From assembly GCF_030323025.1 (NCBI RefSeq), contig NZ_CP097329.1, positions 2,362,501 to 2,426,500 of the forward strand: a DNA stretch of 64,000 bases, written 5' to 3'. A program made the translations under genes and the position numbers. How positions within the stretch are numbered: position 1 is the stretch's first letter; each line of letters opens with the position of its first letter. This DNA is from Pseudanabaena mucicola str. Chao 1806 (GTDB lineage: Bacteria; Cyanobacteriota; Cyanobacteriia; Pseudanabaenales; Pseudanabaenaceae). Shown here piece by piece: positions 43,173-52,128 of this stretch. The notes below the pieces were generated by a model. That model was not told where the DNA came from. It ran no database searches and was given only the letters and a program-made list of their open reading frames with translations.

Positions 43173-43619
43173 ATGCTTGAATTATCTTCTATCTTATTAA
43201 ACTTACATTTATCCAATATTACTAGCACTGATGCTCATTCAGAAGGATCACCAGTGCGTATTTCCCATGAAGTGAGAACTTCTCAAGACATTGGCGGCAC
43301 AATTCATATTGAACCTAATGATCGACCTATTGCTGGTCAAAAAACGCGCATCTGGATTGCTCTCACTAAACGCGGAGGCGAAGTCATTCCCTATGCAAAA
43401 TGTAATTGTCAGATGGAAGTGCGATCGCTAACAGATCGTAATCTTAAATTTACGGTATCCAACTCCTCAAAAATTATTGATCGATTTTTGGGACTATCGA
43501 GTCTCGAAGTTACATTTCCGCAAATTGGACGATATGAACTCAATCTCAAAGGTTCACCGAAGGATGATGGCGGTTTTGCACCATTTGAATTGACCTTTAC
43601 GACTAATGTAGGCAGATAG
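43173..43619 (+). CDS. Hypothetical beta-rich protein in copper-type cluster
   Basis: The 148-residue protein is unassigned. It has a short hydrophobic N-terminus (LSSILLNLHLS) and then a beta-sandwich-like region: TIHIEPNDRPIAGQKTRIWI, VIPYAKCNCQMEVRSL, SSLEVTFPQIGRYELNL, FAPFELTFTTNVG. The pattern resembles YtkA/FixH-like or CopC-like extracytoplasmic domains, but the match is loose. A Cys-Asn-Cys pair (residues in AKCNCQM) could bind metal. It lies 15 nt after the SodC-like gene and 24 nt before the SafE-type gene, so they probably form one transcript. Confidence 0.65.
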   Translation: MLELSSILLNLHLSNITSTDAHSEGSPVRISHEVRTSQDIGGTIHIEPNDRPIAGQKTRIWIALTKRGGEVIPYAKCNCQMEVRSLTDRNLKFTVSNSSKIIDRFLGLSSLEVTFPQIGRYELNLKGSPKDDGGFAPFELTFTTNVGR

Positions 43620-43643
43620 GGCAGAAAGCGCTATAAATAAAGA

Positions 43644-44846
43644 ATGCTAGATTTATTGCTTGTTGCCGCTTTAGGATTTTTGGGGAGCTTTGGTCATTGT
43701 GTAGGCATGTGTGGACCTCTGACCGTCGCCTTTTCGCTTTCAGGTAAGGATAAATATCCTCCAGATATTTCTCGCAATTGGCAACAGCATTTATATTTTC
43801 ATACCCTTTTAAATATTGGCAGAATTCTTAGCTATACGATCGCTGGGGCGGTGATTGGGGCGATCGGTTCGGTGCTAGTTGCTGGCGGACAATTAGCAGG
43901 TATTGAGAGTGATCTGCGGCGTTGGTTGGCAATTTTGACAGGAATACTTTTAATTTGGATGGGAATGATTCAGATCAAGCCCGAAAGCTTGCCGAATATT
44001 CCCTTTCTCAATCCGATGGCAATGATAGCACTCCATCAACGTCTCAATAAGGCGATGATAAAGTTGTCATTCAATTCCCATCCACTTTCCCCTACCTTAC
44101 TGGGCATGACATGGGGCTTGATTCCTTGTGGATTTCTCTATACTGCTCAAATTAAGGCTGCCGAAACCAGTAGCATATGGCAGGGTGCGCTGACAATGTT
44201 TGCCTTTGGATTGGGAACATTACCTTCGATGCTAGGAATAGGTGTCTTTGCAGGTTTATTAAGTCGCGATCACCGTAGTCAATTATTTCAATTGGGCGGA
44301 TGGATTACGCTCATCATCGGGATTTTGACATTACTTCGCACTAGCGACATGATGGACTATACAGGACATGGCGGTTTGATTTTGTTAATCCTTACCCTTG
44401 CCGCCCGTCCCCTCAGTCATTTACTTAAATTCTGTGCGCCTCTGATGCTCTATCGACGGGCGATTGGTGTTGGAGCATTCGTTCTTTCTATTGCCCATAC
44501 CTTCCATATGGTCGAGCATTCTTTCCAATGGAACTTTGATGCTTTATCCTTCATGATTCCGCAACATCAAGTTTCGATCTGGATTGGCGCGATCGCGATC
44601 GCCTTGATGACTCCTGCGGCGCTCACTAGTTCCGATTGGATGGTTAAAAGACTCGGTAGGTATTGGCGCTATTTACATTTACTCTCAGTCCCTGCCTTAT
44701 TACTTGCGTCAGTACATACAATTGCGATCGGTTCTAATTATCTCGGTGCTATGACTTTGACTCCACGGAATTGGATTTTGACGATTCTCTGGGGATTGAT
44801 AACTATAGGAACTTTGTTAATCAGAACTTGGAAGTTTAGAAAGTAA
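43644..44846 (+). CDS. TauE/SafE (UreH/CcdA-like) fused to ferric-reductase-like domain
   Basis: The protein is 400 residues. The N-terminal half (1-235) is a SafE/UreH-like transporter domain: ALGFLGSFGHCVGMCGPLTV and GMTWGLIPCGFLYTAQIKA, with GHCVGMCGP and IPCGF as the characteristic Cys-containing motifs. The C-terminal half (about 265-400) has a ferric-reductase-like/MsrQ heme-b membrane domain: RRAIGVGAFVLSIAHTFHM, ALTSSDWMVKRLGRYWRYLH and LLSVPALLLASVHTIAIGS. SafE/UreH relatives near copper genes are linked to copper delivery or cytochrome assembly. The heme part could reduce the metal on its way. Both parts are complete. Confidence 0.82.
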   Translation: MLDLLLVAALGFLGSFGHCVGMCGPLTVAFSLSGKDKYPPDISRNWQQHLYFHTLLNIGRILSYTIAGAVIGAIGSVLVAGGQLAGIESDLRRWLAILTGILLIWMGMIQIKPESLPNIPFLNPMAMIALHQRLNKAMIKLSFNSHPLSPTLLGMTWGLIPCGFLYTAQIKAAETSSIWQGALTMFAFGLGTLPSMLGIGVFAGLLSRDHRSQLFQLGGWITLIIGILTLLRTSDMMDYTGHGGLILLILTLAARPLSHLLKFCAPLMLYRRAIGVGAFVLSIAHTFHMVEHSFQWNFDALSFMIPQHQVSIWIGAIAIALMTPAALTSSDWMVKRLGRYWRYLHLLSVPALLLASVHTIAIGSNYLGAMTLTPRNWILTILWGLITIGTLLIRTWKFRK

Positions 44847-45221
44847 TCGCGATTGCCAATTGCATGGTCAAAAATTTTTGTGTCGTATCCTTAGTACTGG
44901 ATAAAAAAGTATACAAACTCGTAAGGAGCTTAGTTACTTTAATTAATCGTAAGTAAGTCCCTAGGCTCGATTCCCCGCTAGAGGCGAGCAATCAAGCCTG
45001 TACTTCACCAGACTGGTAAACGCTATAAAAGCTTCCAAGCTTTTTTATGTACAAAGCGATGGAAATAATGGAAATATAAGTCTAAATGTTATAAGCGATT
45101 TGAGATATATTTCACTTATGAAATAGAGCGCTAATCTCAAAGTGTTACTACACTAACTTAAACCCATGACATTTGCGTTAAACTAAGAGGCTAAGTCTCT
45201 TAAATATGTAGTTGCTTTACG
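44847..45221. other. Intergenic region with possible small RNA and a motif shared with 52.46 kb
   Basis: No coding frame is seen. A block at 44963-45030 holds GGCTCGATTCCCCGCTAGAG and CCTGTACTTCACCAGACTGG, then TAAACGCTATAAAAGC. It is followed by an AAAAGCTT/AAGCTTTT hairpin with a T-run ending near 45047, resembling a terminated small transcript on the plus strand. The TACTTCACCAGACTGG part recurs near 52468 with one change. Confidence 0.5.
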
Positions 45222-45740
45222 ATGGAGTCACTGTTTTCTACTCAAGGCATCATGGTTATGCTGCTCGGTGCATACGCTGTTGCCATGTGGATGTTTCTTA
45301 CCAGCGCACCAAAAGTACATACGATCATGGTTTCTGACCTCGATCAAGCACGATATTTTTATGAAGGCGAGTTAAAATTGCCGATCGCCGATGTGCCTCT
45401 ACATTACTACTATGGCTATGAATACGGTATGGGCGCACCTGCTGATCCTATTTATATTCCTGCCACAGCCCGAACCGCTAAATCTAAATATTCAGCAGAT
45501 ATGGAAGGCGCATGGTATCAACTAAAGAAAAATGTGCAACTGCATATCGTTCCTGGAGCAAATACCACAGATTCCAATCGCAGTCGGCATATTTGTTTTA
45601 ATCGCGACTGTGTAGAACAACTCTTGTTGCAAATTCAAATTAAAGGCATTAAGCACAAAGTCCGTAGCGAAAAGCCGCTTAACTTTTTAGTCAAAGATCC
45701 TGATGGACAGGTAATTGAAATTGCTGAAGTCATCAGCTAA
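45222..45740 (+). CDS. VOC (glyoxalase/bleomycin-resistance) family protein
   Basis: The 172-residue protein starts with a hydrophobic helix (TQGIMVMLLGAYAVAMWMFL) and a VOC module follows: VHTIMVSDLDQARYFYEGEL, the family's strand-helix start, then LHIVPGANT, HICF and FLVKDPDGQVIEIAE, its end. Metal-ligand-like His and Glu are present (VHTI; EIAE). VOC enzymes are diverse, so no reaction can be named. The N-terminal membrane anchor is unusual for a VOC protein and suggests attachment to the membrane. Confidence 0.8.
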   Translation: MESLFSTQGIMVMLLGAYAVAMWMFLTSAPKVHTIMVSDLDQARYFYEGELKLPIADVPLHYYYGYEYGMGAPADPIYIPATARTAKSKYSADMEGAWYQLKKNVQLHIVPGANTTDSNRSRHICFNRDCVEQLLLQIQIKGIKHKVRSEKPLNFLVKDPDGQVIEIAEVIS

Positions 45741-45869
45741 ACCCGAAAGAGGACTTGCATTCCAAGTCCTCTTTTTTTGATCTTGTGACCTAGATAACGT
45801 TTAGAATGATCGCTAGTGTCCAAAATAAACATGTGAATAGTGGACAGCAACGAACGAGTATTTGAAGAT

Positions 45870-47039
45870 ATGGCAACAAAGCAAGCAGCGATTTTGGTCT
45901 TGGCGGATGGTACTTGTTACCGTGGCTATGCGTTTGGCGCGTCTGGAACCGCGATCGGCGAAGTGGTATTTAATACAGGTATGACTGGCTACCAAGAGGT
46001 AATGACCGATCCCAGCTACCGAGGACAAATTGTTACTTTTACCTGTCCTGAACTTGGCAATACGGGCGTAACGCCTGAAGATGATGAATCCGATCGCCCG
46101 CAGGTGCGTGGTGTAATTGCGCGAAATATTACGGTAGTACCTAGCAATTGGCGATCGCGTCAGTCCTTGCCTGATTACCTCAAGGCACATAATGTTGTTG
46201 GTATTACGGGCATTGATACTCGTGCGCTCACCCGCAAACTGCGATCGTTCGGTGCAATGAATGGCGGCATCTCTACTGAAATCCTCGATCCCGAAGTGTT
46301 ATTGGCTCAAGTAAAAGCAGCGCCATCAATGCAAGGTCAGAACCTCGCTCAAGAAGCTTCCACCGATCGCATTTATGAATGGACAGAAAAAACTATCTCT
46401 GAATGGGAATTTGTGGAGCCATCACAGTTATCAGGTGAACAGTTGACTGTTGTCGCGATCGATTTTGGCGTTAAGCGCAATATTCTCCGTCGCCTTGCTA
46501 GTTATGGTTGCCGCGTGATAGTTGTTCCTGCTGATACCCCATCGGAAAAGATTCTTTCCTACAATCCCGACGGTATTTTCCTTTCTAACGGACCTGGCGA
46601 TCCCGCAGCCGTAACCCAAGGCATTGAAACTGCTAAAGCTTTACTAGCAGCAAATAAGCCTATGTTTGGTATTTGCTTAGGACACCAAATTTTAGGATTA
46701 TCAATGGGTGGCGACACTTTCAAGCTCAAGTTTGGACATCGCGGACTCAATCAACCTTCCCAAAACCAAGCTAAAAATGCTGATCGTCGTGTAGAAATCA
46801 CGAGTCAAAATCACGGTTTTGCGCTGACAGGAGAATCCTTTGAGCAATCTCCCGCGATGCTAACCCATATCAATCTCAATGATCATACTGTTGCAGGCTT
46901 AGAGCACAAAACCTTGCCTATCTTCTCAGTGCAATACCACCCAGAAGCTAGCCCTGGTCCTCACGATGCCGATTATCTCTTCGAGCGTTTTGTCAACTCC
47001 ATGCGCGAACATAAAAATAGTAAGCAAGTTGCGGCTTGA
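45870..47039 (+). CDS. carA: Carbamoyl-phosphate synthase, small subunit
   Basis: The start ATG at 45870 ([20 protein letters not shown]) fits the family. A GTG at 45840 would add ten non-conserved residues ([10 protein letters not shown]). The N-terminal domain is typical: [34 protein letters not shown]. The class I amidotransferase domain has the Cys in [12 protein letters not shown] and His/Glu in [13 protein letters not shown]. CarA cleaves glutamine to supply ammonia to CarB for arginine and pyrimidine synthesis. CarB is elsewhere, as usual in cyanobacteria. A long perfect hairpin lies downstream. Confidence 0.96.
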   Translation: MATKQAAILVLADGTCYRGYAFGASGTAIGEVVFNTGMTGYQEVMTDPSYRGQIVTFTCPELGNTGVTPEDDESDRPQVRGVIARNITVVPSNWRSRQSLPDYLKAHNVVGITGIDTRALTRKLRSFGAMNGGISTEILDPEVLLAQVKAAPSMQGQNLAQEASTDRIYEWTEKTISEWEFVEPSQLSGEQLTVVAIDFGVKRNILRRLASYGCRVIVVPADTPSEKILSYNPDGIFLSNGPGDPAAVTQGIETAKALLAANKPMFGICLGHQILGLSMGGDTFKLKFGHRGLNQPSQNQAKNADRRVEITSQNHGFALTGESFEQSPAMLTHINLNDHTVAGLEHKTLPIFSVQYHPEASPGPHDADYLFERFVNSMREHKNSKQVAA

Positions 47040-47081
47040 TCCCGTCTCAGTCTTCTAAATCATGGGTGACACAAATTCTCT

Positions 47082-47136
47082 CTCAAAGATAGAAACGACA
47101 TCCTTGCTAAGCAAGGATGTCGTTTCTATCTTTGAG
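47082..47136. repeat. Long perfect hairpin after carA
   Basis: CTCAAAGATAGAAACGACAT continues CCTTGCTAAGCAAGG and then its complement, giving a 27-bp stem with no T-run. It can act as a terminator, but the length suggests a repeat element. Confidence 0.7.
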
Positions 47137-47237
47137 ATGTCAAAGGCGGGTGATCTAGTCTCTAAAGTGCGATGATATATGTATATGTTTGGAGCGATCG
47201 CATCACTTACATTTCTAATTAACTTTCTATTACAACT

Positions 47238-48329
47238 ATGCCAACACCCGTACCAGCACTTCCCACTGACTCTGAAGGACTATTGAGACTCTTACGCCAT
47301 AAGGAAGGAACTTGGGTGCAGTGGGGAATAGCATGCCAAATGCTCCAGAAAATGGGCGAAAATTCTCTTGCTATCTTTGAAAATACTGGTTTTGAGCCAA
47401 TTCAACAAAATCAGATTGTTGTTGCTTCACAGGTTTATGCTAGTTTGCAAGCAGGTAATGCCTCAGATATTGTCCTAGCCCACTTTGAACAAAAAGGAAG
47501 TGACATTCTCTATGAGTTGCGCGTACTCAATCAATCGGAACGGGTCACCATGGCAACCTTTGCCCTTGAGAAAAATCTTGATGTATTGGAAGCAAAGGAT
47601 ATCGTTAAAGCAATTAAGGAGGCTGCAACAGTTGCTAACTTGCCAGAAGGATTCACCCGACATCCAGGTGATGCAGTAGTTTTACAAATTCTCAAAGCTA
47701 CTCAGGGCAAAATCGATCCACAGGAACGGACAAGATTGATTGCAAGAGGTCTACGTTTTGCCCATGGTGACAAAGCTCGTGCTGCGATCGAGCGGTTGCT
47801 CACCGACATGGCAAATCCTTCAAAAAAGAAAGCCCCAAGCTTACCCACATTTCGTTACGATGGTGAGGACAATATTCCGCGTATCTTACCTGTGGCAGGT
47901 ACTCTGCCTTTGTCGGCAGCCCAGTTTCAAGCAGTTACTCAAGTAACAGAACTAACTCCCTTTGGTATTGTGCATTCCCATAGTGAGGCTACTTGGGCAA
48001 CTCTTCCTGGTTGGTTTGTGGTACATAAAGCAGAAGATGGTGTGATTGTTTCTTGTAATACTGATACCTTGCAAGTTGCCATTTCTCAAGAAGTACTTAG
48101 CGCCGATCGCGATCGCGCTGAGGATATCCTGATATTAGTCGATCGCGCCCAAAGGAATTGGGATGAAAGTAGCTATTTTGCGATCGCAGATCAAGATGGC
48201 AATCTCAAATTTGCATGGTTTGACTCCCAGCCAGACGTAGAAATCCTTGGCAAAGTTACTTTGACATTGCGGCCCAAACGCTTCTTTGACGAAAATGCAT
48301 CTCAAGATCGCTGGCAGTTTGAGGAATAG
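47238..48329 (+). CDS. raf1: RuBisCO accumulation factor 1
   Basis: The 363-residue protein matches Raf1: LLRLLRHKEGTWVQWGIACQ, ENTGFEPIQQNQIVVASQVY and LPEGFTRHPGDAVVLQIL in the N-terminal helical domain. The beta-domain follows: ILPVAGTLPLSAAQFQAVTQ, FGIVHSHSEATWATLPGWFV and FAWFDSQPDVEILGKVTLTL. Raf1 dimers clamp RbcL dimers and help form the RbcL8 core before RbcS binds. Length is normal, and the linker near residue 195 (NPSKKKAPS) separates the two domains as expected. Two hairpin terminators follow. Confidence 0.94.
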   Translation: MPTPVPALPTDSEGLLRLLRHKEGTWVQWGIACQMLQKMGENSLAIFENTGFEPIQQNQIVVASQVYASLQAGNASDIVLAHFEQKGSDILYELRVLNQSERVTMATFALEKNLDVLEAKDIVKAIKEAATVANLPEGFTRHPGDAVVLQILKATQGKIDPQERTRLIARGLRFAHGDKARAAIERLLTDMANPSKKKAPSLPTFRYDGEDNIPRILPVAGTLPLSAAQFQAVTQVTELTPFGIVHSHSEATWATLPGWFVVHKAEDGVIVSCNTDTLQVAISQEVLSADRDRAEDILILVDRAQRNWDESSYFAIADQDGNLKFAWFDSQPDVEILGKVTLTLRPKRFFDENASQDRWQFEE

Positions 48330-48336
48330 AGAAACT

Positions 48337-48377
48337 TCAAAATAATAAAAATCGCAGAGCGATTTTTATTATTTTGA
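48337..48377. terminator. Terminator after raf1
   Basis: TCAAAATAATAAAAATCGC pairs with GCGATTTTTATTATTTTGA around AGA. It can serve the plus-strand gene. Confidence 0.8.
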
Positions 48378-48387
48378 GCCTAGACAT

Positions 48388-48424
48388 AAAACAAAAAGCC
48401 CTGCAATGCAGGGCTTTTTGTTTT
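48388..48424. terminator. Bidirectional hairpin before the DUF4912 gene end
   Basis: AAAACAAAAAGCCCTGCA/TGCAGGGCTTTTTGTTTT perfect stem, at the 3' side of the minus-strand DUF4912 gene. Confidence 0.85.
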
Positions 48425-48438
48425 AAGAGTATTGAAGT

Positions 48439-49719
48439 TTAACTAATCCATTCAGGAATTGCTTCTTCCTTAGTATTAGTACGACGCTCAAGGGTTTGAC
48501 GCTCGAACTTCATGTGAATGGCGCGATTTTGTTCGCCATCTGCTGCCACCGCAAAGATTGGATAATCTTGGATACCATCTTGGAAAGATGTGTGGAAGCG
48601 GAACGTACCATCGGAGTTGAGCTTAATAGGACGACCACCGATGGTGACAGAAGCATCAGGCTCAGTTGCACCATAGACGATCAACTCTGCATCTGCAACC
48701 AACCAGAATTGGCGAGGACGGATGGGAGATTCGCTAGAGAAGAAGCTATAGCTAGACTCTAGACCAATGCCAGAGTAGTTGATGCCGCTAGCACTAAGCG
48801 CACCTGCTGCTCCAGCAAACAAGCCTGCACCCGATGGGAAGATGTAGGAGCTAATGGATTCAGGAGCCATACCGATTCCAGATTCATGCTGCATCGAGCC
48901 ATAGAGTGAACCAGAAATACGTTGGATCTCGGCTTCACGAGCGATGTTGAAGATTTCGTCGTAGGAAGTATCGGTAGTAGATGCTTCTTCGGGAGCAGGT
49001 GCTGCTTTTTTGGCAGGAGGTACAAGCGTGAAGAAGGTTTGCCCTTTAAGACTTTGATCCCAAGGTACAGTAATAAAATTATCTTCCACCCATTCCGATG
49101 GGAATACAGGGGGAACATGGACGACCTTAGAACGGGTGAGGACTAACCAACGACCATCAGCACAACGATAGCCAAGCTCCGCCACATAGTCGCGATCGCT
49201 AATCGGAATTGGCAAATACCATTCACGAGCGAGTTCGTCACTATTGTATTCTTGTAAGTTATTGGGAGTTTGATAGTCTAAGTTGATATCAGTAGCATCG
49301 TACAAACGAAGCGCTAACTGTTGCCCACCTTGATTTCTCAACTCTTCCTTATGAGAATTAGGTACATCCCAATAAACATAAGCCCACTGGGGATCGCGAG
49401 GTAGTAAGACGATGCGGCTTTCTCCATAACCAGTAGGAATATCGCCAATGTTCTTATCAATAGCGGCAAGTGATTCTAAGTTTTCTTCTGTTTCTTCACT
49501 ACCCAAATTAAACTTTGATGCTTCCACGATTTCTTGAGTCTCCGAGTTAATGCTATCTGCTTGGGTTGAGGCTGCGCCTTGAGCGGAAAGAATGGTTTGA
49601 ATATCAGCAAGTAGCTGAGATTTTCGCATTCGACTATAACGAGAAATTTCTAGCTCTGCTGCTACTTTACGAAGTTGACGCAAGGTCATTTCTTCTAAGG
49701 GAGGACGTTCCCTCGCCAT
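48439..49719 (-). CDS. DUF4912 protein with Rho-N/SAP-like N-terminus
   Basis: The start at 49719 (MARERPPLEEMTLRQLRKVA) has a GGAGG sequence 8 nt upstream, so it is preferred to a start five codons earlier. Residues 1-50 resemble the Rho termination factor N-terminal/SAP-like domain (MTLRQLRKVAAELEISRYSR, MRKSQLLADI). The centre is DUF4912: IVLLPRDPQWAYVYWDVPNS and LALRLYDATDIN, followed by WYLPIPISDRDYVAELGYRC. The C-terminal part (RQFWLVADAELIVYGATEPD, ASVTIGGRPIKLNSDGTFRF) is a beta-rich domain. Proteins of this kind are common in cyanobacteria; the role is unknown, and the N-terminal motif suggests nucleic-acid contact. Confidence 0.85.
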   Translation of the reverse strand: MARERPPLEEMTLRQLRKVAAELEISRYSRMRKSQLLADIQTILSAQGAASTQADSINSETQEIVEASKFNLGSEETEENLESLAAIDKNIGDIPTGYGESRIVLLPRDPQWAYVYWDVPNSHKEELRNQGGQQLALRLYDATDINLDYQTPNNLQEYNSDELAREWYLPIPISDRDYVAELGYRCADGRWLVLTRSKVVHVPPVFPSEWVEDNFITVPWDQSLKGQTFFTLVPPAKKAAPAPEEASTTDTSYDEIFNIAREAEIQRISGSLYGSMQHESGIGMAPESISSYIFPSGAGLFAGAAGALSASGINYSGIGLESSYSFFSSESPIRPRQFWLVADAELIVYGATEPDASVTIGGRPIKLNSDGTFRFHTSFQDGIQDYPIFAVAADGEQNRAIHMKFERQTLERRTNTKEEAIPEWIS

Positions 49720-50066
49720 ACAATTAACCTCCAACTGCTTGTAATTAAATTTTCCACAATTTCATAAAACTGTGGAATCGGATTGTAGCTATGTCCATTT
49801 TGCCAAAATTTTTTGAATGGTCAATGACTGAAAGGTTCATCTTCTAATGGTTCAGGCTAATTTATGGAGCTTTTGCAGTACAAATACTTAGCCAAAACCA
49901 AATACCTGTCATTGTTGTGGCGATCACAATGGCTAATTTTCATGGGGATCGCAATGTCATGAAACTATAACATTACGATCCCCTCCTCTGGATACTAGGG
50001 GAGGTTGTCCCAAAAGCCATAAGATTAGAGGGACAACAAAATGTGTAATTTCATAAACCTATAACT
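49720..50066. other. Divergent intergenic region
   Basis: The region separates DUF4912 from psb27 and must hold promoters for both. It has no coding frame and no repeat family that I recognise. Confidence 0.5.
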
Positions 50067-50588
50067 ATGAAGACAAAATACGGGTCTTTATTTAAGTCTT
50101 TAAATAAATCTTTGGAAGGTTCTTTACAAGACTTGTGTCGTTCAGCGATCACATTTGCTTTGGCATTATTAGTTGTAATCGGTAGTTTTACCTCAGAAGC
50201 AGATGCAGCCTTATTTTCGAGAAAGAACGAAAGCTTGACTACCAAAGAAATTCAGACCCTTGTTAATGCAGGTTTGACAGGCAACTATGTTGCTGATACG
50301 ACAGATACCATCAAAGCTCTGCGGGAAGCAATTAATTTGCCCGAAAATGCTGATAATCGCGCAGCAGTAAAAGCATCAGCACGTTATAAAATTAACGCTT
50401 ATGTCTCGCGTTATCGAGCTGATCGCGACAAGAATGGATTTTATTCCTACACAACAATGTTAACAGCCCTTAATACTTTGGCAGGATACTACAACGGCAC
50501 TGCCAAGCGGGCAGTACCTGCCAAGGTACGCGATCGCTTGCTGCAAGAGTTTGATCGTGCTGAAGCAGCGCTTGCACAAGGACGTTAG
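50067..50588 (+). CDS. psb27: Photosystem II assembly protein Psb27 (no lipobox)
   Basis: The 173-residue precursor has an extended N-terminus, a hydrophobic segment (AITFALALLVVIGSFTSEAD) and then a Psb27 core: GLTGNYVADTTDTIKALREA, INLPENADNRAAV, INAYVSRYRADRDKNGFYSY, TTMLTALNTLAGYYN and VPAKVRDRLLQEFDRAEAAL. Psb27 binds CP43 on the lumenal side of immature photosystem II and keeps the manganese cluster from assembling too early. Most cyanobacterial Psb27 proteins are lipoproteins with Cys after the signal peptide. Here the cleavage region is SEADA-ALFS with no Cys, so this form appears soluble in the lumen. Confidence 0.9.
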   Translation: MKTKYGSLFKSLNKSLEGSLQDLCRSAITFALALLVVIGSFTSEADAALFSRKNESLTTKEIQTLVNAGLTGNYVADTTDTIKALREAINLPENADNRAAVKASARYKINAYVSRYRADRDKNGFYSYTTMLTALNTLAGYYNGTAKRAVPAKVRDRLLQEFDRAEAALAQGR

Positions 50589-50711
50589 CAAGGGGATTGT
50601 TCTTATGTTTGAGGAACGCCGCTTTGCGACATTCCTCGAGCCTTGATTTGGCGATTTTCTACTATAAGCAAAATGAAAACTCTGAGCAATTAATGAGATT
50701 AATTTTTTGTT

Positions 50712-50791
50712 GGTAGTGCTGCAAAGTAATTTTTTAGTAATTGTGTTGCGGGCGCGAAGCGCCCGCAACACAATTACATTGCATGACTACC
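50712..50791. repeat. R1 MITE-like repeat with target duplication
   Basis: GGTAGTGCTGCAAAG...TTGCATGACTACC encloses the GTTGCGGGCGCGAAGCGCCC hairpin. Both flanks read TTTTTGTT, an 8-bp direct repeat. Confidence 0.85.
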
Positions 50792-50853
50792 TTTTTGTTT
50801 TTAGATGAGTATGCGATCATTTGAAAACCTCTATAGCGCGAGGATGACAAACA

Positions 50854-52128
50854 TTGGTGACAGGATTGGTAACTATATACGAGGCATTGCACCAAGCCCC
50901 CCAAACCCGTGAGTTTTTCGAGGAGTTGCACCAAACTGACGCAAAGGAATTTTGGCATCGGGCGATCGCTGTTTTGCAGCAGTTTTCAATGCAGAGACAG
51001 TTGAAGGGGATACTCCTTACACATCACCCCTACATCATCCCTAATGCTGCTCTTCGCCAAACTGAGTTACAAACTTGGGTATTTACCACTAGTAAATCTT
51101 CTTTATTCCCTACAGGGACTTTACCAATTGGCAATACTCAAGTAGTTTCTCTACCTAAGTCAGATGCTCTGAATCAGGAATGGTTCTGTCTCCTCATCAC
51201 TGAAACCTTCGGTATCTTAGTGGTTTCCTCTACTAAAAGCCATAGCTGTCTCTGGTCACTTCATCCCCAAGCGATTCAAACTGCAATCACTACTTTATTA
51301 ACACGTATTCGGCGTTCTGAACAACAGACTGCATTACAAGCTAAATTGCAGCAATTTCCACCAATCATGCCCCCCTATCAGATCATGGCAAGATTTGGCG
51401 CAATTTTAATGGCACAGAGTTCCATTCATCAAGAATTGCCAGTTCCTGAGATCCAAGAAGTCGATATTATCAAAGCAATTACCCATGAGGTTCGCACTCC
51501 GTTAACTACAATCCGCATGTTAGTGCGATCGTTGAAACGTCGTAAAGATGTTTCCGCAGAAGTTAAAACTCGCTTAGATCGAGTAGATGCTGAATGTACA
51601 GAACAGATTGAAAGATTTAATTTAATTTTTGAGGCGGCACAACTAGATAGCTATCCCATTATGTTAGAGGCTACGCAAATTGAAGAAATCCTTAGTGATG
51701 GATTTATGCGTTGGCAAGAACATGCAGGGAGAAGACAAATATCCTTAGAAATGATTTTGCCAACGGAAATTCCTGCTATTTCTAGCAATGCTTTACTTCT
51801 ATCTCAAGTACTGAATGGTCTAGTGGATCGCTTAGTACGGAGCTTTCCCCCTGATAGTCATATTCAATTAATTCTGACTAGTGCTGGGGAATATCTCAAA
51901 CTACAATTCCAATCGCAGGTGACTAGCCAAAGTAGTGGTGACTTACCATTGCTTAAAGCAGTAGGGCAATGGCTAATGTTACAACCTGAGACAGGAACGT
52001 TAAGTTTGAGCTTACCGACTACTAAGACTTTATTAAAGGCTCTAGGCGGCAAACTCACTGTCAGAATGCATTCAAGTAGTGCCGCCTATGATGGCGAAAT
52101 TTTGACGATCTTTTTACCATTTTTTTGA
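50854..52128 (+). CDS. Sensor histidine kinase with degenerate ATPase domain
   Basis: The protein is 424 residues. Residues about 1-170 are a GAF/DICT-like sensor region of unclear type. Residues 203-270 are a HisKA domain, with phospho-acceptor His211 in AITHEVRTPLTTIRMLVRSL. The remaining part resembles HATPase_c, but the N-box Asn pattern is missing (LSQVLNGLVDRLVRSFPPDS) and no clear DxGxG is present. The last segment (LLKALGGKLTVRMHSSSAAY, EILTIFLPFF) retains the domain ending. It may bind ATP poorly or act as a phospho-acceptor for another kinase. Start is TTG 50854 or GTG 50857. No response regulator gene is adjacent. Confidence 0.82.
   Translation: MVTGLVTIYEALHQAPQTREFFEELHQTDAKEFWHRAIAVLQQFSMQRQLKGILLTHHPYIIPNAALRQTELQTWVFTTSKSSLFPTGTLPIGNTQVVSLPKSDALNQEWFCLLITETFGILVVSSTKSHSCLWSLHPQAIQTAITTLLTRIRRSEQQTALQAKLQQFPPIMPPYQIMARFGAILMAQSSIHQELPVPEIQEVDIIKAITHEVRTPLTTIRMLVRSLKRRKDVSAEVKTRLDRVDAECTEQIERFNLIFEAAQLDSYPIMLEATQIEEILSDGFMRWQEHAGRRQISLEMILPTEIPAISSNALLLSQVLNGLVDRLVRSFPPDSHIQLILTSAGEYLKLQFQSQVTSQSSGDLPLLKAVGQWLMLQPETGTLSLSLPTTKTLLKALGGKLTVRMHSSSAAYDGEILTIFLPFF

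Noticed and set aside
44963-45000. tRNA-like T-arm, GGCTCGATTCC
   Set aside because: The flanking bases do not pair as a T stem, and no acceptor or anticodon arm can be drawn. No tRNA gene is supported in the window.
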